Assembly (NCBI RefSeq): GCF_047511655.1
Contig: NC_133392.1
Span: forward strand, 158,958,542-159,022,541
Source of the DNA: Castor canadensis
Taxonomy: Eukaryota; Chordata; Mammalia; Rodentia; Castoridae
Direction: 5' to 3'
Length of the DNA stretch: 64,000 bases
The notes beneath the pieces are model-generated. The model was given only the letters and a program-made list of their open reading frames with translations, was not told the DNA's origin and did not search any database. Made by a program: the position numbers and the translations under genes. Below are positions 26,101 to 38,122 of this stretch, one piece after another. Every line of letters begins with the position of its first letter. Position 1 is the first letter of the stretch.

Positions 26101-29074
26101 TAGCTTAGTTGTATAGTGTTTGCCTAGTGTGCATGAGGCACTGGGTTCAATCCCTAGTACCACAAAAAAAAAAAAATTGAATTGATTTGGTTCTATAAGT
26201 TTTTACTTTGTGCCTAAAATTTGGGCATTGTAAACTTTTGGTGCCTCTTGTTCTGCCATCCCCTCCCCCTGCTGTGCCCCTTCTCTGCTTCTCTGACTTA
26301 GATCTAGAGCAGCGCTTCAGTGAGTGCAGAGAGGAAGGCTTTGGGGAGAGAGTGCCCTCAGCCACTTTTGTGATAGGTAGCTTTGTGGGTTTTCATCAGA
26401 AATTGGTCTTTTTTTTTTTTTCTTTGTGGGACTGGAGTTTGAACTTAAGACTAGGTGCATGCAAAGCAGACACTGTACTGCTTGAGCCACACCTCCAGTC
26501 CATTTTGTTCTGGATATTTTGGAGATGGGTCTCAGGAACTGAGTTGGCCTCGAACCTCAATCCTCCCAATCTCAGCCTCCCAAACATTACAGGCGTGAGC
26601 CACTGGCGCCCAACCGGAAATAAGTCTTAATGAGGCCAAGGTGCCGTGTTAGGTTTATGGAGGATGCAGACAAGTTCTTGCTTCTTGACAACTGTCTCTT
26701 GATTCTGTGCTGTTTGGTCCTAGAAAAACTTGGGCAAGAGCTTGTCTCCTACCCCTGCACTGCAAGCAGGAGATGTCTTTTCCCTCTTCCCTTTAAATTT
26801 CTTCCTACTTTATCCTATTATACTAAAATAAATCCTTGCTAAAGCTTAAAAAAAAAAAAACTTGGCCAGACAATGTAAGTAGAGCTTGGAAAATTGATCC
26901 CATCCTTTGGAAAGTTCAGTCGGGACCATAGACATCCCATCAGCAATGCATAGGCAATGGGGACTCTAGTAGAGTAGGGCAAATGACTGTGTAGCTTATC
27001 TTTTAAACATTTATATTTCTTTTTTGTTTGTTTTTTGGCAGCACTAGGATTTGAATTCAGGGCCTCACACTTGCTAGACAGGTGCTCTACAACTTGAGCC
27101 ACTCCTCTAGCCCCCTTTTTTTGTGTGTTAAAAATTTTATTTTTTCTGCCCCTACCCCAAGAATTTGAGATAGGGTCTCTGGAACTATTTGCCCAGGCTG
27201 GCTTTGAACAGTGTTTCTCCTGATCTCTACCTCCTGAGTAGCTAGGATTACAGGCATGAGCTACCAGTGCCCAGCTAAACATTTATATTTTAAAACATAG
27301 AAGACACTCCCACACTTGTAGACACATTGTCTGAGAACAAGTTGATTACAGGTGAAAAATGTGATTTGCCATAAGTGCTCGCAGGCTGAAGGGTTACACC
27401 CAGAGATAGTTTTTACATTGTGCCCCAGCACGTGTGTGTAAACAGACATGTCTTCCCTGGAATAGTACTCATCCTTACTTTTACAAAACATCATTTCCTA
27501 TCTTATTTGCAGTCCTCTTCGTGATGTACTAAATTGATTTCACAGCTAAGTAGCAGGTTGCAGCCTGTAATTGGGAAACCTGCCATCAAGGGTGCCCAGA
27601 GAGCTACACGCATCCACCAGGTGTGATGGTACAGGCTCTGGACTTGCCAGCCAGGGTAGTCCTGGCTGTGATGGTCACAGCTTTGCCTCCCTTCCCTCAC
27701 ACATGAGAGTGGAAACAGTGGTGTGGTGTACTAACTTGAGCTCAAAGGTTTGTTGTAGGCTGAATAGGTTAATGGTTGAAAAGGACATGGCACAGTGCTG
27801 GGATCGCTGTAAGTGCTCAATTAACAGTGAAGAGAAGGGGTGGGAGGTCAGGGTGTGCACCTGGCTCTCCAGGTAAAAAGACCTATTTGGGGGAAGACGT
27901 GTACACGGGATCAGTTCTTAACGCCAACAGTGGGTGGTGGGGGTGGGTTACCAGCAGCAGCATGGAAAGTTTCTGAATTGATGGAGTTATTTTTGGCCTT
28001 AAGGAACTGTTTGGCTGTGGGTCAGTGGGGAAGACTCAAAAGTGGAAGAACACCAGGCTGGGTCTGGTGGGGAGGCTGGAGAAAGCCAGCTAGATGCAGC
28101 TTTTCTAGGTTTCAGGCATTGGAGCTTTCTGAGCAGAGTGATATACTCTTTATTTTGCAGTACTAGGGTTTGAAATCAGGGCCTACACCTTGAGCCACTC
28201 CACCAGCCCTTTTTTTTTTATGAAGGGTTTTTTCGAGATAGGGTCCCGAACTATTTGCCCGGGCTAGGTTTGAACTGTGATTCTCCTGATTTCTGCCCCC
28301 TGAGTAGCTAGGATTACAGGCGTGAGCCACCAGTGTCCAGACAGAGCGATCTGCTGAAAAGTGTTTTCAGAAGCTCAGTTTGGTAATGGTGTTTCTCATA
28401 CCAATAGGAAGGCTGTGGGCCAGGAGACCGGGTCCAAGGCAGCTGTGAGGTTCCAGCTTGTCTGGGTGCAGGTGGGGCCCTGGAATGAACCCCCATGTTG
28501 GGGAATTCACACGTGGGTTCAGAAAGTTGCATCTGTCACCCTGACCTGAAGGTTGAAATCCAAGAAACTGATCTTTCCTTGTGACTTTGGGATCTTTCTC
28601 ACCTAAAGGAACAAAGAAATGTATTGAAAAGAACTTCAGAGATGAGGGTCAGGTTGTTTTTGTTTTTGTTTCTTCTTTGGCAGTACTGGGGCTTGAACTC
28701 AGGGCTTTACACTTGCCAGGCAAGTGCTCTACCACTTGAGCCACTCTGCCAGCAGTTTTTTGTTTCTTGTTTTTTTTTTTTTTTAACATCTCCTGGGTCC
28801 TTGGGGGGAAATCCTATGAGTATTAGAAACAAACAGGTTCTTGGGTGCCAGACTATACTGACTCTGATCATCTCCATGCTTTCCCCACCAGGTGATGCTG
28901 TGTAACCCCATCTGTGGCGTTGTCTATGCCCTGACGGTTTGGCGCTTCTTCCGTGACCGAACAGAAGAAGAAGAAATCTCACTGATTCACTTTTTTGGAG
29001 AGGACTACCTGGAGTATAAGAAGAGGGTGCCCACTGGCCTACCTTTCATAAAGGGAGTCAAAGTAGAGCTATGA
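22755..29074 (+). CDS. ICMT: ICMT, protein-S-isoprenylcysteine O-methyltransferase, five exons
   Basis: Exons: 22755-22949, 23798-23886, 24781-24950, 25684-25901, 28892-29074. They join in frame to 284 residues, the same length as human ICMT. The enzyme methylates the terminal prenylcysteine of CaaX proteins such as RAS, using S-adenosylmethionine, in the endoplasmic reticulum membrane. The start is MAGCAARVPPGSEARLS in a strong Kozak context (GCCATGG). Hydrophobic segments alternate through the first two thirds. The conserved methyltransferase signature RHPSYVG stands at 209-215 and EEEEISLIHFFGEDYLEY at about 249-266 near the C-terminus. All introns are GT-AG. The last intron (25902-28891) is filled with SINEs. 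The long 3' UTR is likely to end after AATAAA at 32040. Nothing is damaged; differences from human are scattered single residues. Confidence 0.98.
23505..23680 (-). mobile_element. MIR SINE relic in ICMT intron 1
   Basis: GGCAGGTACTGTTGTTATCC and GGTAAACTGAGGTCCACAGA match reversed MIR. Confidence 0.75.
26092..26177 (+). mobile_element. ID SINE
   Basis: A tRNA-derived monomer: GGACTGTAGCTTAGTTGTAT, later GGCACTGGGTTCAATCCCTA, then an A run. It lies in the last ICMT intron. Confidence 0.85.
26408..26612 (-). mobile_element. B1-ID dimeric SINE, reversed
   Basis: T run, reversed ID-like unit (CTGCTTGAGCCACACC) and reversed B1-like unit ending in TTACAGGCGTGAGCCACTGG. Confidence 0.85.
27018..27272 (-). 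mobile_element. B1-ID dimeric SINE, reversed
   Basis: The reversed ID-like unit (27035-27110), a T-rich linker and the reversed B1-like unit (27160-27272) are all present. Confidence 0.9.
27760..27830 (+). mobile_element. MIR 3' end relic
   Basis: GGCACAGTGCTGGGATCGCT and AAGTGCTCAATTAA resemble the MIR 3' end. Confidence 0.45.
28152..28340 (-). mobile_element. B1-ID dimeric SINE, reversed
   Basis: CAGTACTAGGGTTTGAAATC starts a shortened reversed ID-like unit; a reversed B1-like unit ends GGCGTGAGCCACCAGTGTCC. Confidence 0.9.
28657..28785 (-). mobile_element. ID-like SINE half near last ICMT exon
   Basis: A reversed tRNA-derived unit (TTGAACTCAGGGCTTTACAC) followed by a T run. It ends about 105 bases before the last ICMT exon. 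Confidence 0.85.
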
Positions 29075-30289
29075 TGGGTGGGGGCCTGGTGGGACCGAGG
29101 GGCCTCTGACCCTACACAGCCTGGGACAAAACTGCTTCCGGTCAGCCACTGCAGAATGAATTTTCTTAGTCATTTTATATATCACTAATTACTTTTCTGG
29201 AATGTTACCCAAGACCAAATGGTCAGAAGGCCTTAGGACCAAAGGACCCACCGGGCAATCTATTCTTGTGCTGAATCAAGGTAGGACATAGATTAAAGAT
29301 CAAGGAGCAGATCACAGCAATATTCATCAGTGCCCCTTCCAAAGTGACTTGGTGAGAACCCAGGCCACATCCAGTGCCCCCGAAGCACGAGTATGTTTGC
29401 ATTGTGACCAGGACTCCTCAGGATAGGTGAGCAGAGATGAGCACTGCTCTCTGCAGTGCTTCTGCTGCAGAAAGGGTGGTGGTATCGCCACTATCAGCAT
29501 TGAAAACGCATCAAAACCTTTAACCGAAAAACCCAGCAGTACAGCTTTAACCTTTTTATTCTGCCCTTGAGTGCATGAACACCTGTAATTCTAATGAGAC
29601 TTCCTTCTCCAGCTCTTTGGCTCTTCAAATATTTAATCCTGTTTACACATCTATCTCATAAGCAGCATAAATTCAAAGGGACTCAGTTGGTGTTTTCAAC
29701 TCCAGCTTTTATTTGGCAGGGATTGTAGGTCCCTGTGCTCTCCTGGCGTCAGCCTCCTGCTGTCCTCCCGATATTCAAGAAGTGCTTTCTGAATGCCTGC
29801 TCCACGCAAGGCTAAATGTTGAGAAACAACTGCTGTCCATTTCTTTGGGATTTTTACTCTCATTTTACCATAGCTGTATGTTTGTGTTTCAGCATAAATC
29901 TATCAAACATTTTCTGTGTTCTCAAGAAGTCACATCCTCCCCAGTGTTGTTTTGAGCTATTTTTCCAAAGGGGTTCCACCACACCACATACAACTCAAAT
30001 TCAAGTAAATCCACTCCTAAATAATCTTCAGTAGGGCAGACCATCCCAACAAAGGTTCTGTTGACATTTTTGTTCTGCGGACTTAGGGAGAAAATTTGGC
30101 TTTTGTCAAACACAGAAGTGTTTGATCCTTGTTTAATCCTGGACCAGACAGGAACTTGGTCTTGGTGTGAGATCCTTCCAAGCACCTTTGCAGTGACACT
30201 GACGAAGCGTGAATGCAAAGGTGGCATTGGTGTGTGGCCAGAGCTCTGCTCAGCCACAACCACCTGCTTGGTTTTGAGGGGCCACTAGA

Positions 30290-30395
30290 CCTTTCTGTGC
30301 TTAGGTCTCCCCCGCTGTAGAATGGGGCAAATACCACCTACCTCACAGGGGTGTTGTGAGGACTTAGAATAATGCCAGATGCTTTTCATACTTAG
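30290..30395 (+). mobile_element. MIR SINE relic in ICMT 3' UTR
   Basis: GTAGAATGGGGCAAATACCA and CCTCACAGGGGTGTTGTGAG are typical MIR sequence. Confidence 0.8.
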
Positions 30396-31976
30396 ATAAG
30401 AGGGATGATATAATGAAATTATACTGCGTAAGAACTAAACAGAAATGGGCTTATGTTTGGTTAACTGAGCAGATACCTAAAGGTGTATATTCAAAGGAGC
30501 ATTTTACCAGCTCAGAAATATTACTAACTTCTAGGTTTCGTGGCTTAATTTTTCATTATTATATATACCAAAGAGTGGGTTTGCCGACTAGCAGTATGGC
30601 ACAGTATGGTTAGAGAGCTGTTGGCACTCAGGACTTCACCAGGCCTTGCAGGGCATCCAGCAAGACTGTGGCTGCAGCCGGCAGCATAGCTCATCAGGAG
30701 TGATCCGTGGCGGGCCATCGACATGCACTCACTCAGTTTGGGAGTAGGAGTCCAGTCAGTCCTCAACTTCTCCAGGCCATGCTACCAAAGCAAACTCCAC
30801 TTACCACAACTGCAGACTGGGAGAGGGTGTAGAAGGGTTTTTGGCAGCCATTCCCAGTTCTCTGAGGGGAAGTTCTCACATCTAAGCAAGACTGGGCCCA
30901 GCCTCCATTTCCCTTGGGGGCTGTGAAGTTGTCTTTTTTGATGGATGGAGAACACTAATAACAGCCCCTGGCATTGTGGATAGTAAGGATGGTGGTGGCA
31001 TTTGATTCCACCCTCTCTGCCAGAAACCAGAAAGCCCAGCTTCATGCTGGGCCCAAGAACAAAGGAGTCCAGGTTTGGGGGTGTCTTGGTGAGACTTCCT
31101 CACATCTGGGGAGAGCTGACATGTTCTGCTCTGCTTAAGGAGGAATTTTGGGGGCACAGGTGGTGAGAGAACAGTCCCACCCTCATAATCCCAAAGCAGG
31201 AATCCCAGTACATAGGGATAAAAGGTGAGCTATTTAAGGGCAGAATTTAGCAAGTGATTGACTTCATCTGCTGCTGTGATCGTGATGTTATTTTTAACTT
31301 TATAAAGGCAGTGTTGACACCATGTGGCAGAGAATCAGGCTAATGAGATGAAGGCTTTTCAGGTACCCACTGTAAAGGCTACATTCCAGGTCTCCTCAAA
31401 TTAAGAACCTGTCAGATTTCCAGTTGCAAGTTTGTAAAATGGAGAGTCTTCAGTGAAGAATGGGTACTGCACAGAAGCAAAGCTACCTTGAAACAGTGTA
31501 AAATGAAACATTTCCTGAGGCTCTGCTGCTGCTTGGTGATTGGCAGTTTACAGAAGAGGTAGTGCCCCTGGAGTCTCTTCCTTGGTAGGAACCACTTCTT
31601 GAACCTAAAAGTATGTTATTAATCCTTCCTACTCATTCTCCAACCTGGGGATTGGAATATCAGGGAAAAATATTAAGCCACTGAGCTGTACCAGCAGCCA
31701 GGCTCAGTAAGGTCTCAGCCACAGCCCCTTGGTGGGGGCGCGGTGAGCCCATTCTCTACACTTTCTCACTGCCTTAGTTAGTTGTGACCCCCCCCACCGT
31801 AGTTCGCTGTTGCAGTGGTCGTCCAGGTTAGAAGCCCTCAGCCTCTGACATGATAAAAGGCTTGGCATTTGTCCCAGGCTTAGAAGGCCCCCCCAATCCT
31901 AAGTGGGGGCAGTGGCCCCATCACAACGAAAAGTTACGGAGTAATTATTGTACTCTTCTTTTTACATACAGAAATG

Positions 31977-31982
31977 TTTATT
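31977..31982 (-). terminator. RNF207: Poly(A) signal AATAAA on minus strand, possible RNF207
   Basis: The hexamer is read on the minus strand about 1 kb beyond the end of RNF207 coding similarity. It would make the ICMT and RNF207 tails overlap. It may also be a chance occurrence in AT-rich DNA. Confidence 0.3.
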
Positions 31983-32039
31983 TAAATATATTAAATTGGA
32001 CTTTCTTTCACAAATACTGCTTTTTCTTTCCAATTCTTC

Positions 32040-32045
32040 AATAAA
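32040..32045 (+). terminator. ICMT: Poly(A) signal AATAAA, probable ICMT
   Basis: A canonical hexamer in AT-rich DNA, the first AATAAA on the plus strand well placed after the ICMT stop. A minus-strand AATAAA lies only about 60 bases to its left. Confidence 0.5.
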
Positions 32046-34942
32046 ACTACCGGATTTCACTATGACCAACAGCGTGACTGGGAGGTACAGAGGCTGGAAG
32101 CTGATTGGGACACTTCTGGTTAAGGAGTGTCCAGAACTTCTGCCTCAGATGTAATGATGAATTCCTTCTGTTCTCCGGGATGTAGTACAGGGGCACAGGG
32201 TGTGGGTGTGACTGGTGTATTTCTGTTTTGATGTGTAGCTCTCTTTGATACGTAGAGGCCATGTGCTATTCAAACCACTGAATCAACTAGATACTGGCTT
32301 AAAATGTGACTATCTGGGCATCACTTAACCTCCAAAACTTAAATTTTAAGTAAGGAAGCTTAATTTTGTTTAGACATGTGTTAAGCTCCTCAAAAGGGGT
32401 ACTGCATAGAAATGGGAAATTATTAGAAAAAGTACTTGAAAAAAGGTTGCTGCACACTGTGCTACAGTTTGAGAAAGCAGTGAAGTTATAGTAGTGACCA
32501 TCTGCCATGGAGCTGGCAAGTGACCTTCACTGGGCTTCATGAGATCTGCCCTTACCATGACAGAAGTTGCCCTTTTGTGAGCCATGCTCAGATGACTGGG
32601 TGGAACTTTCTGGTGGTACCAGGTCAGCAGTGGGGCTGTCATTCAGGAGGAAGTGAATTCTTTCAAAGTAGGGCAGGTACTGCCCAGTGGTGGTGTCTTG
32701 ATACCTGAAACTCAGCAGCAGTACCTCACACCCATGTGGCCCACCGACACCTGACATGCAGATGCTGGGTGAGGGGCATCATGTTCACTGGTCCACGTGG
32801 CGGGGAAGTCATCCCAACTTGAGCAAGGGCTAGGACTTATGCATGTGAGCACAGGCAAAATGAAGCAGCCAGGCCATTAGTTCCTGGGGTTTACTCAATC
32901 AATTACACCTTTTAAAGAAACAACCATAGCGGGAACAACCTTTTCTTCAGTGTCCCTTGTTAGGAAAGCCCAACCCCTCAGGACAGGTCCCATTTACTCA
33001 GTTGTCTGCTCTCCATTTTTCTACTTGGGTCTGAGGTGGTCCCGGTTCTTCCGTGCAGGCTTTTCTGAGAGGCTGCTCAGGGCCTGGCTGTTCCTTTGGG
33101 CTCAGGTGTCTTCTCTCTCTTGTCTGTGACATTTACTGGATCATTCCTAAAGGAACAGTTTGAGAGGAGCTTGTCCGATCTGGGCCAAGGCTTTTACAAT
33201 GGAAAACCTTTCTGAAAGGCCCCAGCAGGTGACCACATCTTCAGAATCAGAAAAGCCTGCATCTCATCAGGGATTCTTGCCTCATTTCTGAGTGAGAGCT
33301 ATTCGTTAGGAGATGGCTGTCAGCTGCCCAAACATTAGCACATTCAGGCTGTTTCAGCAGCTCTGGGTGACAACAGGCTTTGAACTAAGGTGACCCTGAA
33401 GCACCTGAACCTTGCATCAGAGGGTAGACCTGGTCTCTGCTCTTCCTGTGATTCTAGACAGTTCAGTAAACTTATGGGCTCTCCCAGCTCTGACTACACC
33501 ATACTGTACCTACCCCGTGATCGACACATTTTACTGAGAGCAAAAATCTAAGACCAGCTTGTGACAGTGTACTCTCCGCCTCTGGCAAGTATTAGATACA
33601 CTGTGATTCCAGTGAATCACACTCTACAAAATCCCCCTCAGTCACTTTTTCTCAGTTATGGAATTTGAGCCACTTGACATAATAAGTGCTTGCAGCCCTC
33701 TGTGGTATAAGTGAACACAGGCCACAACCACAGGCGTTTGAAATTGTAAATGGTTCTATCAAAGTCAGATCTGTCAGCTAGGGGGTCACTTGTTTAAGCA
33801 CTCACTTAGGTTAAGAGTCTTTCTGACCTCTTATTTTATAAACTGAGATACTGCCTAGGCCATAGATTCATCCACAGCAAGCTGGGCCCAAAGGGCCCAT
33901 GAACTTTCTTTGTGCTTGCATTTGCCTCTGAAATCAAATCTCTTGCCCTCTCTCATGGCGGAAAGACTTATTTTACCTGGTGGGGGGTCTCACCATTCCT
34001 GCTGTCATCATACATGTCCTGTAGATTCTCTAACTGTTCATCCACAGGTGCCTGGAACCTGGGGCAGAGAAAGCAAGTACTGGCAGGCTTAAAGGTAGCC
34101 CTGAGGTGAGAAGCCTGAAGCTCACGCTGCCCCAAACCAAACTTCCCTCTTTTGGTCCTGGGGTATTTACCAAGCTCCAGTGGTTTGCCAGGGCTAGGAA
34201 ACCACCACCTGTGGTAGTGGACAGGGGAGGTCAAGCCTGGCTCTCACAGGAGCTACATGCTGGTCAGGAGAGATACCTCAGGCTGGGATGGGCAGTGCAG
34301 AGCAACAAGTGAGACCTGCTTTCATCAAGGTGCTTTGTGAGGCTTCTGCTGACCCAAGTGATGAGGGACCACGAGAGAGTTAGAAGCAGAGGCTTAGAAG
34401 TAAGCCAGTCTGACTTCATTGGGGGAATGGGAAGGCTATTGTGACCAGATGCTGTAAGGGACTGACATGGTCAGAAGTGGCCAGGGAAGGTCCCCAGAAG
34501 CACTGTCAGGCCCTGTTGTGATGGAAATCACAGGCTTTTAAAAGATCACTGGTTGTGTGACTGGGTGAAGGGGGCCAAGAGTATGGGCCCTGGTGGTCTG
34601 GGTTTGAGGTAGCAGCAGAGAAAAAAATGAGTGGACTGAAACACAGTTTAGTCTGCCAGGACTTGGGAATGAGCTAGAAATGGGAGCAGGTGAGAAAAGG
34701 AGTCAGGATGACTCTCCAGATTTTGGATGTACATGTGACCATTGGTTAACATGAGTTAGACATGGTGGGGGACAAGGAGGACACCTCTGCTGGCTACTGC
34801 TGAGCTGAGACACCTTAGACATCCTGGTGGAGACACCAGGAGGGAGGCAACTGGAGATGAATCTGGAACCCAGAGGACTGCTGGGAAGGGACCGGGGTGA
34901 GTCGGTTGCTGCATCACAGTGGTGCTTAAAAGCCAAGGAACT

Positions 34943-35142
34943 GGGCTGGGGGTGCAGCTCAGTGCTAGAACTCAAGCCTACACTTAGTGTGCTCAAGGCC
35001 AGGGTTCAATCTGCAGCACCAATAGAATTTAAATTAAAAAAACGCTGAGCATGTGGTACACAGCACTCAGGAGACTGAGGCAGGAGGATTGAGAGTTCCA
35101 GGCTACCCTGTCTCACAAAAAAAAAAAAAAAAAAAAAAACAC
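34943..35142 (+). mobile_element. ID-B1 composite SINE (B4-like order)
   Basis: Here the tRNA-derived unit comes first (GGGGGTGCAGCTCAGTGCTA) and the B1-like unit second (GGAGACTGAGGCAGGAGGAT), before an A run. This is the opposite order to most SINEs here and like mouse B4. Confidence 0.75.
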
Positions 35143-35956
35143 CACAGGGAAATGGATGAAGTCACTTAAGGGAGAAACCCTACACAATCAGCAGGCCAAG
35201 GAGCAGAGCCACCAAGGACCAGGAAGGAATGAATGGCTAGAAGGGGTGGGGTAGATTGGAAGTGTGGGTGTTTCCCACACAAGAGAAGGGCATGTGAAAT
35301 AAGACAGGCACAGTATTCTCGTGACAACACAGAAAGCCCAGGGAGGGGCTCTGGTTGAGCTGGGACAGGAAAGAGAGCAAGAGCACATTCCTGGGTGAGT
35401 GAGTATTCTGGAGGAAAGTGGTGCCTCAAGGACAACCAGAGGCCACCTCCACCCAAACTTCCAGGAGCTGGGCTCCAGTTTGTGCTCCTTCCATTCCACT
35501 GAAACTGACCACAGGTTTCCTGGCACACAGGAGTCCTGCCAGCAGGGTCCTTTGGAGCAGGCAGCTGTCTACACTCAGAGTCAGCTTCTCATGGGAGCAG
35601 TATACAGAAGGGAATGCACAAACGGTACTAGTCCAGCTTGATGCCTGTTCTGTATGAACACCTGCATAGTCAGCACGAGCACATCGTTCCACTGAACTCC
35701 CTAATTTCCTCTTCCATCATACCGCCAGGATAATCATCATTGTGACTGCTCACATCCAAGTTAGCTGTGCCTATTTTTGAGGTTTTATGAATGGAATTAT
35801 ACAGTGACTGGAGTAAATGCTGAATGTCCAGTTAGGGGCCTATGAAGTAGGAAACATGGCAACCAGGTTGGGGAAAAATGGTTTGATCAGGAATTTACAG
35901 AGTATGATGAGTTTGACCTCTCAGTGTAATATGTTAAAATCGTTACTTACAAGGTG

Positions 35957-36024
35957 AGTGGGGCTGGTGGAGTGGGTCAAGTAGTAGAGTGCCTGCCTAG
36001 CAAACCCCAGTGCTACCAAAAACA
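35957..36024 (+). mobile_element. ID-like SINE half
   Basis: GGGCTGGTGGAGTGGGTCAA to CCCCAGTGCTACC, with part of the unit missing. It lies in RNF207 intron 15. Confidence 0.8.
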
Positions 36025-36229
36025 GATGAATTGGCAGTTCTGGGTTAATATATGGCAGATTATGCATGCACAGTAATTTTCCTCATTTCCTGAAATGATT
36101 AAACCTCTAATGAGGGACCAGAACAAACAAGGAGAAAATGACCTCTTCAGGTTGAGAACCAACCAATAAGTCAGAAGCTGGGGGACATGTGGGCGAGTGT
36201 GACTGAGGTAGCAGCCCTGGGAAACCAGA

Positions 36230-37870
36230 GCTGGGGACAGACAGGACCAGCTGTGCTCCAACCCAGCTCACATCACAAGAGACTCAGAACTGGCAGCCCC
36301 ATGGTCTCTGCAACAGGGAGAGTGGGACCAAAATAAGGATAGATAGGTGACAATGAAGACCCCTGACACTACCAGCTGCCTGTCTCCCACCACAGCAGAA
36401 GTCTAAAGGGTTAGTTCTGAGATAGCACAACTCAAATTTGAGAACTGGGCTGAAAGCCAGAACACTGGGTATACACACACAACTCTATAACAGGCCTTCC
36501 AGGTGAGGAAACGAAAAGGACCTACATCTGACATCGAGGCATTCCATAAACAAGAAGTCACCCACTCATATACACAGGCCCCCTGAGCCCACCCACACAG
36601 ACCCCCTCCCATGGAGCACCAGCCAAGTGCCCAGAGATTCTACCTACCACTTTGCTTCGTTTCCTCACTCCTGAACTGGGCGGTTAATCCAGGTTTACCT
36701 GACATCTGAGAAAAGCCTTGAGCATGGAAGACCAGAACCTGAACAAAGAGTCACTTGGAGGATGAAGACTTTAGGGAGAAAACTTCCAAAAGGAAAAACA
36801 AACACCTCTCAGCCTCAGAGGGATAAGAAAGTATCTCCAAGAAACCACAGGATACTGCAAAGAAAGAATAGTCAGGGCACAAAAGGGCTCTTGGAAATTA
36901 AAACCAAGACACACCAGACAGGAACAACTCAATAGAAGCACTGGAAGGAGAACTCTCAGAAAGAATAAGACAAAGTGACAGAAAAAAAAAAAAAAAAGCA
37001 GAGCCAATATCCAATCATAGGAATTCCCAAAAGAGAAAAAAATGAAGAAATCAACTAATTAAAAAAGAAATACACCAGAATCAAAAGGCATGAATTTCCA
37101 GATTAAGACAGCCCACCAGCACCCAAGGGAAATTTCGGGACACTAAGGCAAGAGAAGAGTCTATAGGCTTCCAAAGAGAGAAAGTAGGTCACATGGCAAG
37201 GATTAGGAATCAGAATGTCTCCAGACTTTACAAGATGTTCTATTTTTTTTTTTTTTTGTCTTTTCTATTTTTGGTGCTGGGATCGAACCCAGGGCCTCAC
37301 GCATGCTAGGCAAGCGCTGTACCACCGAGCTACATCCCAGCCTACAAGACGTTCTAGAAGCTAAGACTATACAGTAGTGCCTTCAAGGCAGAATTCTTCC
37401 CAGTCTGGAGTTTTTATCTAGAATTTGAGACCCAAGTAAAGCTAACTGTGAGGAGGAATGGAGACATTTTCAGAACGTGAAAACGTGCTCTCTGAATACC
37501 TTCTCTCCAGAAGCAGTTGGGGGATGGGCTCCACCAAATACAAAAGGGGGATACAGGAGACAAGGGCAAATGAATCCCAGAAGGGTGGTGGAGGGAGAGC
37601 CCAAGCTACAGCTGTGCATAGTCCATCGGGGACCCTGTGAAGACGGCACATTGATGACCCCTCTGCCACAGTAGCACCTGTTGATACCTGAGTATGGTGC
37701 TGAGAGAGCCTGGTCCAGACCTAGCTTGTCTTAGCCATGTGCAGATGCAGGAGCCACTTTCTCCTTGTCCTGCTGCTGGAACTGTGGACAACCCTCACGA
37801 CACTCCCTAGAAGTTCTCTCTGCTTGGACCTACTCCCAAGGGCTAGAGGGCGCAATCATATGCCTAGAAG
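36230..37870 (+). mobile_element. HAL1-type LINE relic in RNF207 intron
   Basis: Long stretches match my memory of the HAL1 half-LINE consensus, such as AAACTTCCAAAAGGAAAAAC at about 36780, GGGCTCTTGGAAATTAAAAC at about 36885, the CATGAATTTCCAGATTAAGA stretch near 37090 and GACATTTTCAGAACGTGAAA at about 37462. The copy is plus-oriented, diverged and without a usable frame. It is interrupted by a reversed ID insertion at 37234-37345. Both edges are approximate. HAL1 encodes only an ORF1-like protein in its intact form. Confidence 0.8.
37234..37345 (-). mobile_element. ID SINE inserted in HAL1 relic
   Basis: A T run followed by reversed ID sequence (GGGATCGAACCCAGGGCCTC ... CCACCGAGCTACATCCC). 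It is less diverged than the LINE it interrupts, so it is younger. Confidence 0.85.
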
Positions 37871-37902
37871 CAGATTAGTGCACAACACTCACTGTGACCG
37901 TG

Positions 37903-38122
37903 GTTTTTTTTTTTTTTCTTTCTTTCTTTTTGGTACTGGGGTTTGAACTCAGTGCCTCACACTTCCTAGGCAGGCGCTCTACCACTTGAGCCCTTCCACC
38001 AGCCCTGTTTTGTGTTGAGTATTTTTGATAGGGTCTTGAGAACTATTTGCCCAGGCTGACTTTCTGATCTCTGCTTCCTGAGTAGATAGGATTATAGTTG
38101 TGAGCTACCAGCGCCTGGCTTT
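37903..38122 (-). mobile_element. B1-ID dimeric SINE, reversed
   Basis: T-rich run, reversed ID-like unit (GGTTTGAACTCAGTGCCTCA) and reversed B1-like unit. It ends about 130 bases from RNF207 exon 15. Confidence 0.9.

Larger units (their letters stand above)
29075..32065 (+). other. ICMT: ICMT 3' UTR, with poly(A) signal at its end
   Basis: About 3 kb follow the stop without splice signals or SINEs, apart from one MIR relic at 30290-30395. AATAAA at 32040-32045 is the best end point, and human ICMT also has a long 3' UTR. An earlier ATTAAA at 29292-29297 could give a short form. The end is inferred from motif and context. Confidence 0.55.
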
